Shown piece by piece: positions 11,466 through 19,074 of a stretch of DNA of 64,000 nt (position 1 is its first letter; each line of letters begins with the position of its first letter). The stretch comes from CAZAMB01 sp964486335. GTDB taxonomy: Bacteria > Planctomycetota > Phycisphaerae > UBA1845. The notes under the pieces were generated by a model. The model had not been told where the DNA came from, did no database searches, and saw nothing but the letters and a program-made list of their open reading frames with translations. The position numbers and the translations under genes were made by a program. The stretch is from assembly GCA_964486335.1 (NCBI GenBank), contig CAZAMB010000001.1, forward strand, positions 62,001-126,000, given 5' to 3'.

Positions 11466-11795
11466 TCACATCACACCAGTGCCACCGACCGGCACTCTTG
11501 CAGCGCCGCGACCAACGAAGCGACCGAAGAGGGAGCTTCGTTCCCGTAGCCTCGCGTGAAAGCGAGGCGCAGGGCGAGGGAGCGGACGCGCGCGACCACC
11601 CTCGACCAATCGGCCGCCAGCCCGTCCCCGCGACCCACGGCCGTCCCCCTTGCCAAGGGGGACCATAGGGGGTTGACTCTCTCGCGTCCCATCGCTCTCG
11701 ATCAGTGCGCGCAACCCCTTCACCGTCTCCTCGCCGACGCCGACCGAACGCGACAACGGGCTGATGGCCGCCTCGAGTTCCCGCCGCGATCGACC
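11466..11795 (-). pseudogene. P4: remnant of the N-terminal region of the Cys-rich P1 protein
   Basis: Read on the minus strand, the segment encodes RELEAAISPLSRSVGVGEE and TVKGLRALIE. P1 has ELEAAMSALSRSVGVGEQ and TVKGLRASIE at its residues ~50-77. The copy then diverges into Arg/Gly/Pro-rich sequence ending at VPVGGTGVM and a stop. There is no start codon or signal, and the similarity begins one base after the stop of the partner gene ending at 11797. A short stretch (11479-11511) matches 22036-22068 inside P1 at DNA level. I read it as a broken duplicate of the P1 5' region, the last element of the array. Confidence 0.7.
11479..11511. repeat. Dispersed repeat shared with P1 (second copy 22036-22068)
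   Basis: Both copies read GTG(C/T)CACCGACCGGCACT followed by TTGCAG and GCCGCGA. Both are followed, after an interval, by GGGAGCGGACGCGCG. On the minus strand the core encodes VPVGGTG or VPVGDT. A further VPVGGTG-coding copy lies near 21830 in P1. Such in-frame dispersed repeats are common in planctomycete genomes. Here they may mark duplication or recombination points. Confidence 0.6.
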
Positions 11796-11796
11796 C

Positions 11797-12735
11797 CTAT
11801 TTCACTTCAGGGATGCTCACACGGACGCAGAAGTATTGCGGCTCGCTATCCGTGATGAAAAGGCTCGCTTCGTTATAGCCGCTAATCCCTTGTCCAATTC
11901 CGGCTAGCTCGGGTCTACCCTCCAAGCGGCGAGCCCATCGGATTTCGCCGGAGAAGATCCTCACACCTTCGTACGTTCCAGATGGTCCACTGCTTACCCG
12001 GAAATCCTGAATACTCCCGAAGGGAAAACGAAAGCAGGTGCTGAAGATTTCGAGTAGTCGGAGTTTGTCCACCAAATCCTCCGGCTCGCCGTCGCCCAAT
12101 CGGCTCGTAGAGGCTGCAATCGCTTGCGGCTCCTTGAATCGAAAGGAAATGCGGTCGTCGCTCGAAAGTTGCAGACAGACCTTAATGCCGTTGTATGCCG
12201 GGCTGCCATCGACGATGACCGTTCTGGCCGACGTCCGCCATCGCGTGCTAATTCTTCTTTGCTCCGGCGCGGTCGGGTAATCGTTCGATTCTCGCCATTC
12301 AATTTCTTCCTCTTGCGTTGGAAGAAACTGCGGTGCGATTACCTTCCCCCATCGACCGCGTAACAACTCCTTATGGTCATTGGGGATATCCTGGGAAACA
12401 AGGAAGTGTCCCTCCTCACGACTGAACCACGGGCTAAACAAAGAATGCATTCCATTCCAAATCCGCTTCTCGTTCAAAACGATGTACAATGCAGGCCGCT
12501 TGGCGACGTCCGGATCGAAATCCTCAGAAGCAGGACCATGGGCTTGCTCTGCGTTCTCCAATTCGGCTTTCGCGCCGAGCCTAGGCCTAGAGGAATCTTG
12601 GGCTGGCGCCGTTCTAACCTGTCCGTTCAATTCCCCAGGAAGAGGGATCGTAATAGCAAACATGAGTGACAACGCAATCACAGGCGATCTGACCCTTTGT
12701 AACGATTCAGAACAATGAAACACACCGATTCTCAT
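11797..12735 (-). CDS. Exported hypothetical protein, partner of P3
   Basis: A 312-residue product starting at ATG 12735, which has AGGAG with a 7-nt spacer; an ATG at 12741 is too close to the site. A hydrophobic core (VIALSLMFAITIPLPG) around residues 22-37 makes a signal peptide likely. The mature part is mixed alpha/beta, with segments such as LYIVLNEKRIWNGMH, GIKVCLQLSSDDRISF and LVDKLRLLEIFSTCFRF. I recognise no family. It begins 13 bp after the stop of P3 and is followed directly by the P4 remnant, so it holds the same relative position as the partners downstream of P1 and P2. By analogy with toxin/immunity layouts it could protect against or regulate P3, but nothing in the sequence itself shows this. 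Confidence 0.6.
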   Translation of the reverse strand: MRIGVFHCSESLQRVRSPVIALSLMFAITIPLPGELNGQVRTAPAQDSSRPRLGAKAELENAEQAHGPASEDFDPDVAKRPALYIVLNEKRIWNGMHSLFSPWFSREEGHFLVSQDIPNDHKELLRGRWGKVIAPQFLPTQEEEIEWRESNDYPTAPEQRRISTRWRTSARTVIVDGSPAYNGIKVCLQLSSDDRISFRFKEPQAIAASTSRLGDGEPEDLVDKLRLLEIFSTCFRFPFGSIQDFRVSSGPSGTYEGVRIFSGEIRWARRLEGRPELAGIGQGISGYNEASLFITDSEPQYFCVRVSIPEVK

Positions 12736-12748
12736 CTCCATACTCCTA

Positions 12749-14308
12749 TTAGTTCGGGTTTTGACAATTTGTCGGACAAGTCGGAAACGGAACCTCGATT
12801 GCGTAGTGAATATAAGCGAATCCACCAGAAGGGAGTCGATAACCCCAATATTGCTTCGCACCAACACTATCTCTCAGTTGCAGCAGAAGACAGCATTCAG
12901 TCGGGGCCTTTAGGCTTGGCCACACGGCATAGTTGCCCCAGGGCATTTTCACGCTTCCCTCGAAATTGTTCAAGTTTCTATCGCCTGGATTCGGCGGAGG
13001 ATTGAAATCAAAAATGAGTTCAAGCGTCTCTTCGCCAATGGTGCCATCCCCATCGAGATCCTGCGTAATACCAAGCTGCCCTGCGGTGATTTTCTCAACG
13101 TCGATGAAAAAAGTTAGCAACGTGGTAGTAGTCGGGATATTGGTGTCAGAGGAAGCAAGCGTGAGATATTCGTTTCCCGTTGTTATGCCAATCAATTGAA
13201 CGGCGAGGTTGAACAAATGGGCTTGCTGATGACACTCCCCCGAATACGGCGTCCCCGCCATCAGTCGCCAGTCATCCACAATGATTCCGCTGTTTCCATC
13301 ATTTGGCGGATTATTGGCCAACCCCGCATGAATCGCCCCGACGATCGACTCCTGCGATCCCAATCCGAACGCCTTCTCACACACCCACTCCACCCGCTTC
13401 CACGTCGGCGTGCTGCCCGACGGAGTCCCATACGTCACGTACACGTCGTGAAACGTGCTTCTGAAATAAGTGTATTCGTCGGTCTCCGTGGGCCGCGCGT
13501 ACCACTCCAGTTCCATCGGCAGGTAGTGCCGCGGATAATTCGGCAACGCACTGGTCGTAACATAAACAAAGCCCGTCCGCTCGCCGCACGGAACTCCCAA
13601 ACCCGTCGTTCCGTTCAGCCCATTCGGACCGAGCACGCGTAGATTCCCACTGCTTTCCGGCCCGCCCGTCACCCGCACCTTCACTTCCAATCTCATAGTC
13701 CGGTTCCGGGAATAGCACACCGGGTTATCCGGATTGTTCGTCATCGTCCAGTCCGGCGGTTCGTACTCCAGTCCTACCTGCCAGTTTGAAGGCGGAGCGC
13801 CGCGAAACAACGGAAGATCGTTCTGAAAGCTGATTTCCTCGATCTCGACGGCAAATGGCTGGGCGCAGTCGCTGGCCACGGCGCCGTCGTCTTCGCGCAG
13901 TCCGATCGGGCACGTATGGCTGCAATCGCCGTCGGGATACTGACATGAATCCACCGTGCAGGGGTCGCCGTCGTCACAGTTCACGCACTCCGGGTTGCAC
14001 GGGTCCCCGCAAGGCGACGCTGCGCATGGGTCCGTCACCCCGCAGCACGGATCGCTCGATCCGCAACACTCATCGGCGCAACCGTTGGGACTCGGATCGT
14101 CCCAGTTCGGGATCCCGTCCCCGTCGCTGTCCGGGTCCTCTCCGTTGGGAACCCCGTTTCCGTTGATGTCCGGATCCATCCAGTCGGGAATGCCGTCGCT
14201 GTCGCAATCCGTCGGGTCGCATCCGTCACAGTCCGGATTGCAACACTGACCCGGCGTGGGCCGGCATGGCGGATCCGGAAGCGGCAGTAGCGGCGGGTTT
14301 TCGTTGCT
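12749..14308 (-). CDS. P3: N-terminally truncated Cys-rich modular protein with transglutaminase-like C-terminus
   Basis: The frame opens after a TAG at 14309-14311. The first ATG is at 14179, already inside a repeat, so no credible start exists. From the start the sequence matches the middle of P1: LPDPPCRPTPGQCC (P1: PPPDPPCRPTPGQCC), then Asp-rich calcium loops (DSDGIPDW, DSDGDGIPN) and CCG-type repeats. After a beta-rich part comes VYVTYGTP, a helix with CEKAFG, and GECHQQAHLFNLAVQLIGI, which resembles the Cys/helix core of transglutaminase-like peptidases. NNFEGSVKMPWG near the C-terminus has a counterpart in P2. I could not assign the catalytic His and Asp. The upstream partner gene F ends in the same frame 13 bp earlier. 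It looks like a silent or orphan C-terminal cassette. Confidence 0.6.
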   Translation of the reverse strand, partial: SNENPPLLPLPDPPCRPTPGQCCNPDCDGCDPTDCDSDGIPDWMDPDINGNGVPNGEDPDSDGDGIPNWDDPSPNGCADECCGSSDPCCGVTDPCAASPCGDPCNPECVNCDDGDPCTVDSCQYPDGDCSHTCPIGLREDDGAVASDCAQPFAVEIEEISFQNDLPLFRGAPPSNWQVGLEYEPPDWTMTNNPDNPVCYSRNRTMRLEVKVRVTGGPESSGNLRVLGPNGLNGTTGLGVPCGERTGFVYVTTSALPNYPRHYLPMELEWYARPTETDEYTYFRSTFHDVYVTYGTPSGSTPTWKRVEWVCEKAFGLGSQESIVGAIHAGLANNPPNDGNSGIIVDDWRLMAGTPYSGECHQQAHLFNLAVQLIGITTGNEYLTLASSDTNIPTTTTLLTFFIDVEKITAGQLGITQDLDGDGTIGEETLELIFDFNPPPNPGDRNLNNFEGSVKMPWGNYAVWPSLKAPTECCLLLQLRDSVGAKQYWGYRLPSGGFAYIHYAIEVPFPTCPTNCQNPN

Positions 14309-14323
14309 CTAATGTCAGAGCGA

Positions 14324-15226
14324 TTATTCCTCGGGTTTGGCCGGCTCCTGCGGGAGCTTGCCCAGTTCGCGGGCCTTGCGATGCACCAGCGCACGAAACT
14401 CGTCGTCGAACCACTTCGAGCCGTCCTGAAAATGCATGAGTTGTCCGATCTTCTTGTAGATCAGGATTGAAAGTACCCCATCCTCGACAAATGCGTCCAC
14501 GCGCGCGTGCCAGCGCGGCATGCCCGGCAGCCGCGGCAACTCCTGTTCCGGCGCTGACGAGAACTTGACGCCATCCGTGAGTTCGTCGGGCCACGGAAGT
14601 TCGACACGATACTTCGTCGGCGCTTCCGGAGCGCCGAACTTCCCTTCCAACTTGATGACCGATTCGATCCAATTCCTAGCCGCAAACACGCAAGCTTGCC
14701 CCAATGTTCGGTGGCAAGCGGGTAATTGTGCGAGATCAAAGTCCAGTTTCAACGCATTGAGACTCGCAACCGCGCGAAGCGGTCTACCCTCGACTGTCCA
14801 GCAATATTCAATGAGGTCATCCTGTTTGATGCTTTGCGCTGCAGACACTCGGATTGCAAGGTTATTCGAATTAATTGCCTCAATGAATTCACGTCTGTGT
14901 TCTGGTTGCGATATCCTATCCAGTGTTGAAGCAATCCACGAGTACATTTGCTCTCGAAGCGGCATTGCCAGAGCGTCGATTTCAATATTAATAAAGTTTT
15001 GTTGTTCAACATCCTTCACCAGCAAAATGCCGTACTCAATGGATCGCCATTTCTCATGTAACAATTCACTTTCTCTTATGTTGCCTGTTGTCGGTGCCTC
15101 CTCATCCTGTGCAAGCAGCAAACCGGGCAGCAAAAGAACACTCGCAAGCAGTATACTCGGTGACCATGGTGATCGTCGGCCAGCAAACGCTTCGTGATTC
15201 GATTGTTTGATATCGCTCGTTAACAT
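14324..15226 (-). CDS. Exported hypothetical protein, partner of P2
   Basis: A 300-residue protein starting at ATG 15226, with AGGA 8 nt upstream and 16 bp after the stop of P2. The upstream extension of the frame overlaps P2 and is unlikely to be used. The signal peptide is clear: basic residues, then SILLASVLLLPGLLLAQD. The mature protein is mostly helical at the start (REQMYSWIASTLDRISQ, REFIEAINSNNLAIRVSAAQ) and mixed later. I recognise no domain. Its position directly downstream of a P-type cassette, like B after P1 and H after P3, suggests a dedicated partner such as an inhibitor, chaperone or immunity factor. This is inference from gene order only. Confidence 0.6.
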   Translation of the reverse strand: MLTSDIKQSNHEAFAGRRSPWSPSILLASVLLLPGLLLAQDEEAPTTGNIRESELLHEKWRSIEYGILLVKDVEQQNFINIEIDALAMPLREQMYSWIASTLDRISQPEHRREFIEAINSNNLAIRVSAAQSIKQDDLIEYCWTVEGRPLRAVASLNALKLDFDLAQLPACHRTLGQACVFAARNWIESVIKLEGKFGAPEAPTKYRVELPWPDELTDGVKFSSAPEQELPRLPGMPRWHARVDAFVEDGVLSILIYKKIGQLMHFQDGSKWFDDEFRALVHRKARELGKLPQEPAKPEE

Positions 15227-15242
15227 GCGCGTTTTCCTATTT

Positions 15243-17225
15243 TCAGGGACACGCCGGAACAGTCGCCTGTGGCGGCTTCGGCGCATATTGAAATACAGGC
15301 GCCACGGGCGCAAGATTACAAATGGCAGGCAAACCAGCTTCAACTACCCAGGACATTGTGTCAAACACATAAAGCACCTCATCCTTGTTGGTGTGGACTT
15401 TTGACGTTCCGGCTGGGTAGTAGCGCGTCTCACCGCATGCGGTGAACTTCGCCGCTGCCTCGAAAGCATTGCATCCACCTCCCGCCACTAGGCTCAATAC
15501 CCAACTCTGGTTTGTCGGATGCACGTGCCGATCCACGTTGAACCCACAGCAGGGGCCGGGTCCTTCCGTATCGTGCTCAATGGCAACCGTCGGCGCCGTC
15601 TCGATGGCATAAATGTACTTCGATGCGAACGTACCGGGGCATCCTACTTGTTTGGCAACTTTCTTGGCGAAGCGAACAATCGATTGGCAATCAACGCCTC
15701 CGGCAATATCAGGAACTTCCCAAGCTTTCCCAGTCGGTGCAAACTGAAGTAGGTTAAAACCTTGCGCCTGGATCACCGTCTTCACGATCTCATGCGGATT
15801 CAATGAATTGGCCGCGCCAGCCTGTTGCACCGCGCGCTCCATCCGCTTCTGCGTCACCGTAAACTCTTCAAACCCCCAGTCGATCGGCGTGCCCATGGTC
15901 ACGTACACCGTGTGCGGGCCGGTCGTCGTCGAAAACTCGCAGCCGCCGGGCGGACCGGAGAACGTCCATTCGATGCTCGGCGTCGACTTGCGAATGATCT
16001 TCTCGATCTTGTCGTCCGACGTCACGCTGATCAAATTGATCCCCCCGTTGAGCGTCACGCCGTCCGAAAAGTTGAACCCGGCCGTGGCGCTTGTTCCCAC
16101 GAGTTGGTACGTCGTCGCCGGCGCATCTGCCGGCTGCACCACCACAAAGAGCCTCGCCGTGACGTTCTGGTCCATCGTGTGCGAGATCGGGTTGTTTCTC
16201 GGCGGAGTCGAATTGGGCGACCATTCCGGCTCGACAAACGGATTGCCCGTCGGTTCGTAGTCTGTATTGTTGTCCAGCATCAACCCGTGATCGCTGTCGA
16301 ATCGCACGATCCGCACCTCGCCCAATATCGCGATCGCCGTCTTCGGCCCGACTTGTCGATCCGGCGGGGCGCATTCTCGTGTCGCGTTGGCCGTGAACGA
16401 ACAAGAATACGTGCCCGGTTCATTCGCCGCGACCGTCGCCACCGGCGACGACCCCGACAGCGTTGTCCCATCCGGTTTGGTGATCGTCCACGTGTACGAA
16501 ATGATTCCCGGCTCGATGGGAATCGACGCGCACTGCGACCGCTTTGTCCCGCCGCCGTCGTGTACGCCGTTCAACGTGAAAATGATCACGTCTCCGACGC
16601 AGGCCACCGCAGGTTGCGCCACGATAACGCCTCCCGTCAACGATCCCGTCTCGATGCATCCGTCGCACGGCTCGTCGCAGCAACCGCCCTCGGCACAGCA
16701 ATTCCACCCCGCCGGACAACACGCCCCCGTCGCCGGGCAACAGGTCTGGGTCTCTCCGCACTTCGGTTCGGTCCAGCAGCCTCCGCCCGTGCAACCGTCG
16801 ATCGTGCAGGGGTTCCCGTCGTTGCACACGACTCCGCAGCAAGGGTTGTCCGGGTTGCAGCAGGGATCGGGGTCCCCGCAGCACGGATTATCCGGATTAC
16901 AGCACGGGTCCAAGTCCCCGCAGCAAGGGTCATTTTCATTGCAGCACGGATCAGCGCTTTGGCAACAAGGGTTATCCGGGTTGCAGCACCGATCCGGATT
17001 CTCGCAGCACGGGTCCGCGACATCACAGCACGGATCGGGATCGCCGCAACAGGGGTTAACGGTACCGCAGCATCGGTTAGGATCACCGCAGCAGGGATCA
17101 GAGTTTCCGCAGCACGGGTCGGGATTTCCGCAACACGGGTCCGGATTCCCACAGCAGGGATCGCACGAACAGGGGTTCAGACAACAGGGGTTCCCGCAAC
17201 ATGGGTCTCCGTTGCACGGCGGTGG
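15243..17225 (-). CDS. P2: Cys-rich modular protein without start codon, transglutaminase-like C-terminus
   Basis: An open frame of 660 codons begins directly after the TAG that ends the 119-residue gene D and is in the same frame as D. The first in-frame ATG is at 16913, inside a repeat. The first ~130 residues are tandem PDPCCGN/PDNPCC units, then a Cys-rich knot (NDGNPCTIDGCTGGGC) and a PKD-like beta domain (TYSCSFTANATRECAPP). The C-terminal part has VYVTMGTP, GGVDCQSIVRFAKKVAKQVG and CNAFEAAAKFTACGETRYY, matching the order of motifs in P3. I interpret it as a cysteine-peptidase or transglutaminase-like domain with unassigned catalytic residues. Without a start or signal peptide, expression would need fusion to an upstream N-terminus or stop-codon readthrough. 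Confidence 0.6.
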   Translation of the reverse strand, partial: PPPCNGDPCCGNPCCLNPCSCDPCCGNPDPCCGNPDPCCGNSDPCCGDPNRCCGTVNPCCGDPDPCCDVADPCCENPDRCCNPDNPCCQSADPCCNENDPCCGDLDPCCNPDNPCCGDPDPCCNPDNPCCGVVCNDGNPCTIDGCTGGGCWTEPKCGETQTCCPATGACCPAGWNCCAEGGCCDEPCDGCIETGSLTGGVIVAQPAVACVGDVIIFTLNGVHDGGGTKRSQCASIPIEPGIISYTWTITKPDGTTLSGSSPVATVAANEPGTYSCSFTANATRECAPPDRQVGPKTAIAILGEVRIVRFDSDHGLMLDNNTDYEPTGNPFVEPEWSPNSTPPRNNPISHTMDQNVTARLFVVVQPADAPATTYQLVGTSATAGFNFSDGVTLNGGINLISVTSDDKIEKIIRKSTPSIEWTFSGPPGGCEFSTTTGPHTVYVTMGTPIDWGFEEFTVTQKRMERAVQQAGAANSLNPHEIVKTVIQAQGFNLLQFAPTGKAWEVPDIAGGVDCQSIVRFAKKVAKQVGCPGTFASKYIYAIETAPTVAIEHDTEGPGPCCGFNVDRHVHPTNQSWVLSLVAGGGCNAFEAAAKFTACGETRYYPAGTSKVHTNKDEVLYVFDTMSWVVEAGLPAICNLAPVAPVFQYAPKPPQATVPACP

Positions 17226-17585
17226 CTAGTATTGTACCACCGAGTGTCGTCCTCGTTTATTCCGAAACTCCATGGATCGCCCGACGCACCACACTGCTAG
17301 GCCGATTATCAAGGGAATCCACAGGGGGAAGTATAGACATGCCGTATTTGGCGTTGATTCCCATACCGGGAGCAAGACGCCGACTTCATCCCACGCGATC
17401 GTGCTCTTTCCTTGCTCTGTCCAGACGTAGCGAATATCTGCACCGTTGCAGCCAATCCAACCTCGCCCAATTGCGAGTTCCAACCGCCCGCCCGCCGCAC
17501 CGACGACAGGACACTGGCCTACCGTAGCCAGAATCATCGCGACTCCGAAAGTTTTGATCAGTCGAGCTGCTGGGGAGGATGACAT
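17226..17585 (-). CDS. D: small membrane protein, paralogue of gene C
   Basis: A 119-residue product with an N-terminal hydrophobic segment (FGVAMILATVGQCPVVGA) and a second one near residues 86-104 (PLWIPLIIGLAVWCVG). Between them is a soluble part with IRYVWTEQGKSTIAWDEVG. That part aligns with FRFLWSRDGMSEIAWDDLAG in gene C, so the two are divergent duplicates. The family is not one I know. Its TAG stop is immediately followed, in the same frame, by the P2 cassette. Location between P1/B and P2 suggests a membrane-bound accessory or immunity-type role, which is unproven. Confidence 0.55.
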   Translation of the reverse strand: MSSSPAARLIKTFGVAMILATVGQCPVVGAAGGRLELAIGRGWIGCNGADIRYVWTEQGKSTIAWDEVGVLLPVWESTPNTACLYFPLWIPLIIGLAVWCVGRSMEFRNKRGRHSVVQY

Positions 17586-17703
17586 AGGATCTATGTTTCA
17601 AAAATCATTCTTACGGGGTCGACATGCCCTTGCCTGTTCCCGACCAGCTAGCAGCGCGTTGTGCGAAGTACGCCGGCCTCCCAATCAAGATTTCTAAGAG
17701 GTC

Positions 17704-18042
17704 TCACCGCAGCTCCGGCGGTCGCGCTCGGACGGTTCGAGAGTATCTTGCAAGCGCGCCAGTACTTGCTGCGACTAGAACAAACCCAGCCCACAGAGGT
17801 ACCTCAACGAAGATTTCGTCTTCTCGCCATCGCCATCTTGGCAACCCGGCCAAATCATCCCACGCAATCTCTGACATGCCGTCTCGAGACCACAGAAAAC
17901 GAAAAGACAACCCATTCGAACCAATCTCAACTCGCGCCCCTAAACGGGATTCTAATGGCTCGCCCCTTACTGCCACGATGCAACCTTGAACCAAGAAAGC
18001 GAAGCAAAAAACCGATCCAAGAACCAGCAGCCAGCGTACCAT
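17704..18042 (-). CDS. C: small membrane lipoprotein-like protein, paralogue of gene D
   Basis: A 112-residue product. The N-terminus (LVLGSVFCFAFLVQGC) ends in a lipobox-like LVQGC, so it may be lipid-anchored. A second hydrophobic segment lies around residues 82-97 (LWAGFVLVAASTGALA). The central part (RFLWSRDGMSEIAWDDLAG) is shared with gene D in both sequence and position. It starts 51 bp after the stop of B. No known domain was recognised. Two tandem divergent copies are what one would expect of fast-evolving immunity or adaptor genes, but the sequence gives no direct functional clue. Confidence 0.55.
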   Translation of the reverse strand: MVRWLLVLGSVFCFAFLVQGCIVAVRGEPLESRLGARVEIGSNGLSFRFLWSRDGMSEIAWDDLAGLPRWRWREDEIFVEVPLWAGFVLVAASTGALARYSRTVRARPPELR

Positions 18043-18093
18043 GACATTTTGCCGTTCGTATCCGGTCCCCTTAGTTCGTGCTTCATCGATCGG

Positions 18094-19074
18094 CTAAGGT
18101 TTGGTCTGGACGGACTTTGATGCTTGCATCTCCACTCGATATTGCTTTACCTTCTCTCGCAGGCTTGTATCCTGCGCGAATTCCAGCAGCCGATCAATCG
18201 TCTTTTCGGCCTCGCCGAATTCACCGGCGGCCGCGCGCACTTTCGCAGCGGCGAACAACGCCTGCCCGCGAAGTGGGTGTGCCGGTTCGAAGAAGTCGGA
18301 GCATCTATTAAGGTCGTCCACCAGCTCGCCGGCCGAATCTGTAATAGACTCGCCGCTCATCCTCCGCGACAGCCACAAATCGGCCCGCCGAAGAACCAAC
18401 CCCATTGAGGCATAGTGCGCAAAAGTTGTGTTTGGATACTCTTCCTTCAATTGCTGAAAAAACGGTTCAGCCGCCTTTCCGTAGGTGTGTCCAACGAGTG
18501 CCCACATTGTCGAAAGGCCGCCCTCCCCAAACAGATTAGCTGCGCGACCCAACTCGGCGTCGGGCGCGACAAGACTAATGTGCACGGGTTCGGATTCCTC
18601 GCGACGCGCGCTGTCAAATACGACAAGTTCGAACTCGCCCGGCGATTCCCAGAACACGAAAGTGCCAGCGCCGCCTTCGGCTGCTGTGAAAGACCCCGCA
18701 ACGCCGAGAGCATCAACAATGTTGGCTTCTGTTGAACTTAATGCGCCGGAATAAACCAAAAACACATCGCACACGCGCTCAGCGTCTTTTCGTAGCTCGC
18801 CGAGCAATCTTCGCGCCCGGACATTATGAGGCAAGGGTTCATCCAGCAAGACGTTTTTTGGGTCAGTGCTCGTAAAGACTACGCGAAGCACGAGAGGTTC
18901 TTTCAACATATATTGATACCGCGATACCTTGAGTTCCAAACTTTCGCCATCAACTCTGCCTACACCTCCCAAGGCTATCAACGCAACGATAAAGTAACGG
19001 ACGCTTTTGGCAGACCAGCCGTTGTTCGCCTCATGATCAAGTAAGGCTCGTGTTTGAATCTCAACGATTACCAT
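18094..19074 (-). CDS. B: exported helical-repeat protein, partner of P1
   Basis: A 326-residue protein whose ATG lies inside the end of P1 (7-bp overlap), so translation is probably coupled. A hydrophobic segment (YFIVALIALGGVGRVDG) around residues 27-43 acts as signal peptide or anchor. The middle is beta-rich (ESLELKVSRYQYMLKEPLVL, FVFWESPGEFELVVFD). The C-terminal half is helical, with TPR-like segments such as PFFQQLKEEYPNTTFAHYAS and AKVRAAAGEFGEAEKTIDRL. It is the first partner gene of the array. A role in binding or restraining the P1 metalloprotease domain would fit the position, but is inference. Confidence 0.6.
   Translation of the reverse strand: MVIVEIQTRALLDHEANNGWSAKSVRYFIVALIALGGVGRVDGESLELKVSRYQYMLKEPLVLRVVFTSTDPKNVLLDEPLPHNVRARRLLGELRKDAERVCDVFLVYSGALSSTEANIVDALGVAGSFTAAEGGAGTFVFWESPGEFELVVFDSARREESEPVHISLVAPDAELGRAANLFGEGGLSTMWALVGHTYGKAAEPFFQQLKEEYPNTTFAHYASMGLVLRRADLWLSRRMSGESITDSAGELVDDLNRCSDFFEPAHPLRGQALFAAAKVRAAAGEFGEAEKTIDRLLEFAQDTSLREKVKQYRVEMQASKSVQTKP

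Noticed and set aside
16900..17225. CC-rich repeats as heme or iron-sulfur sites
   Set aside because: The repeats are PDPCCGN/PDNPCC without CXXCH or ferredoxin spacing, so a disulfide or repeat structure is more likely.
15825..17300. 491-codon plus-strand frame opposite P2
   Set aside because: It is antisense to the CCG repeats and is Arg-rich without domain features; the minus strand carries the clear Cys-rich protein.
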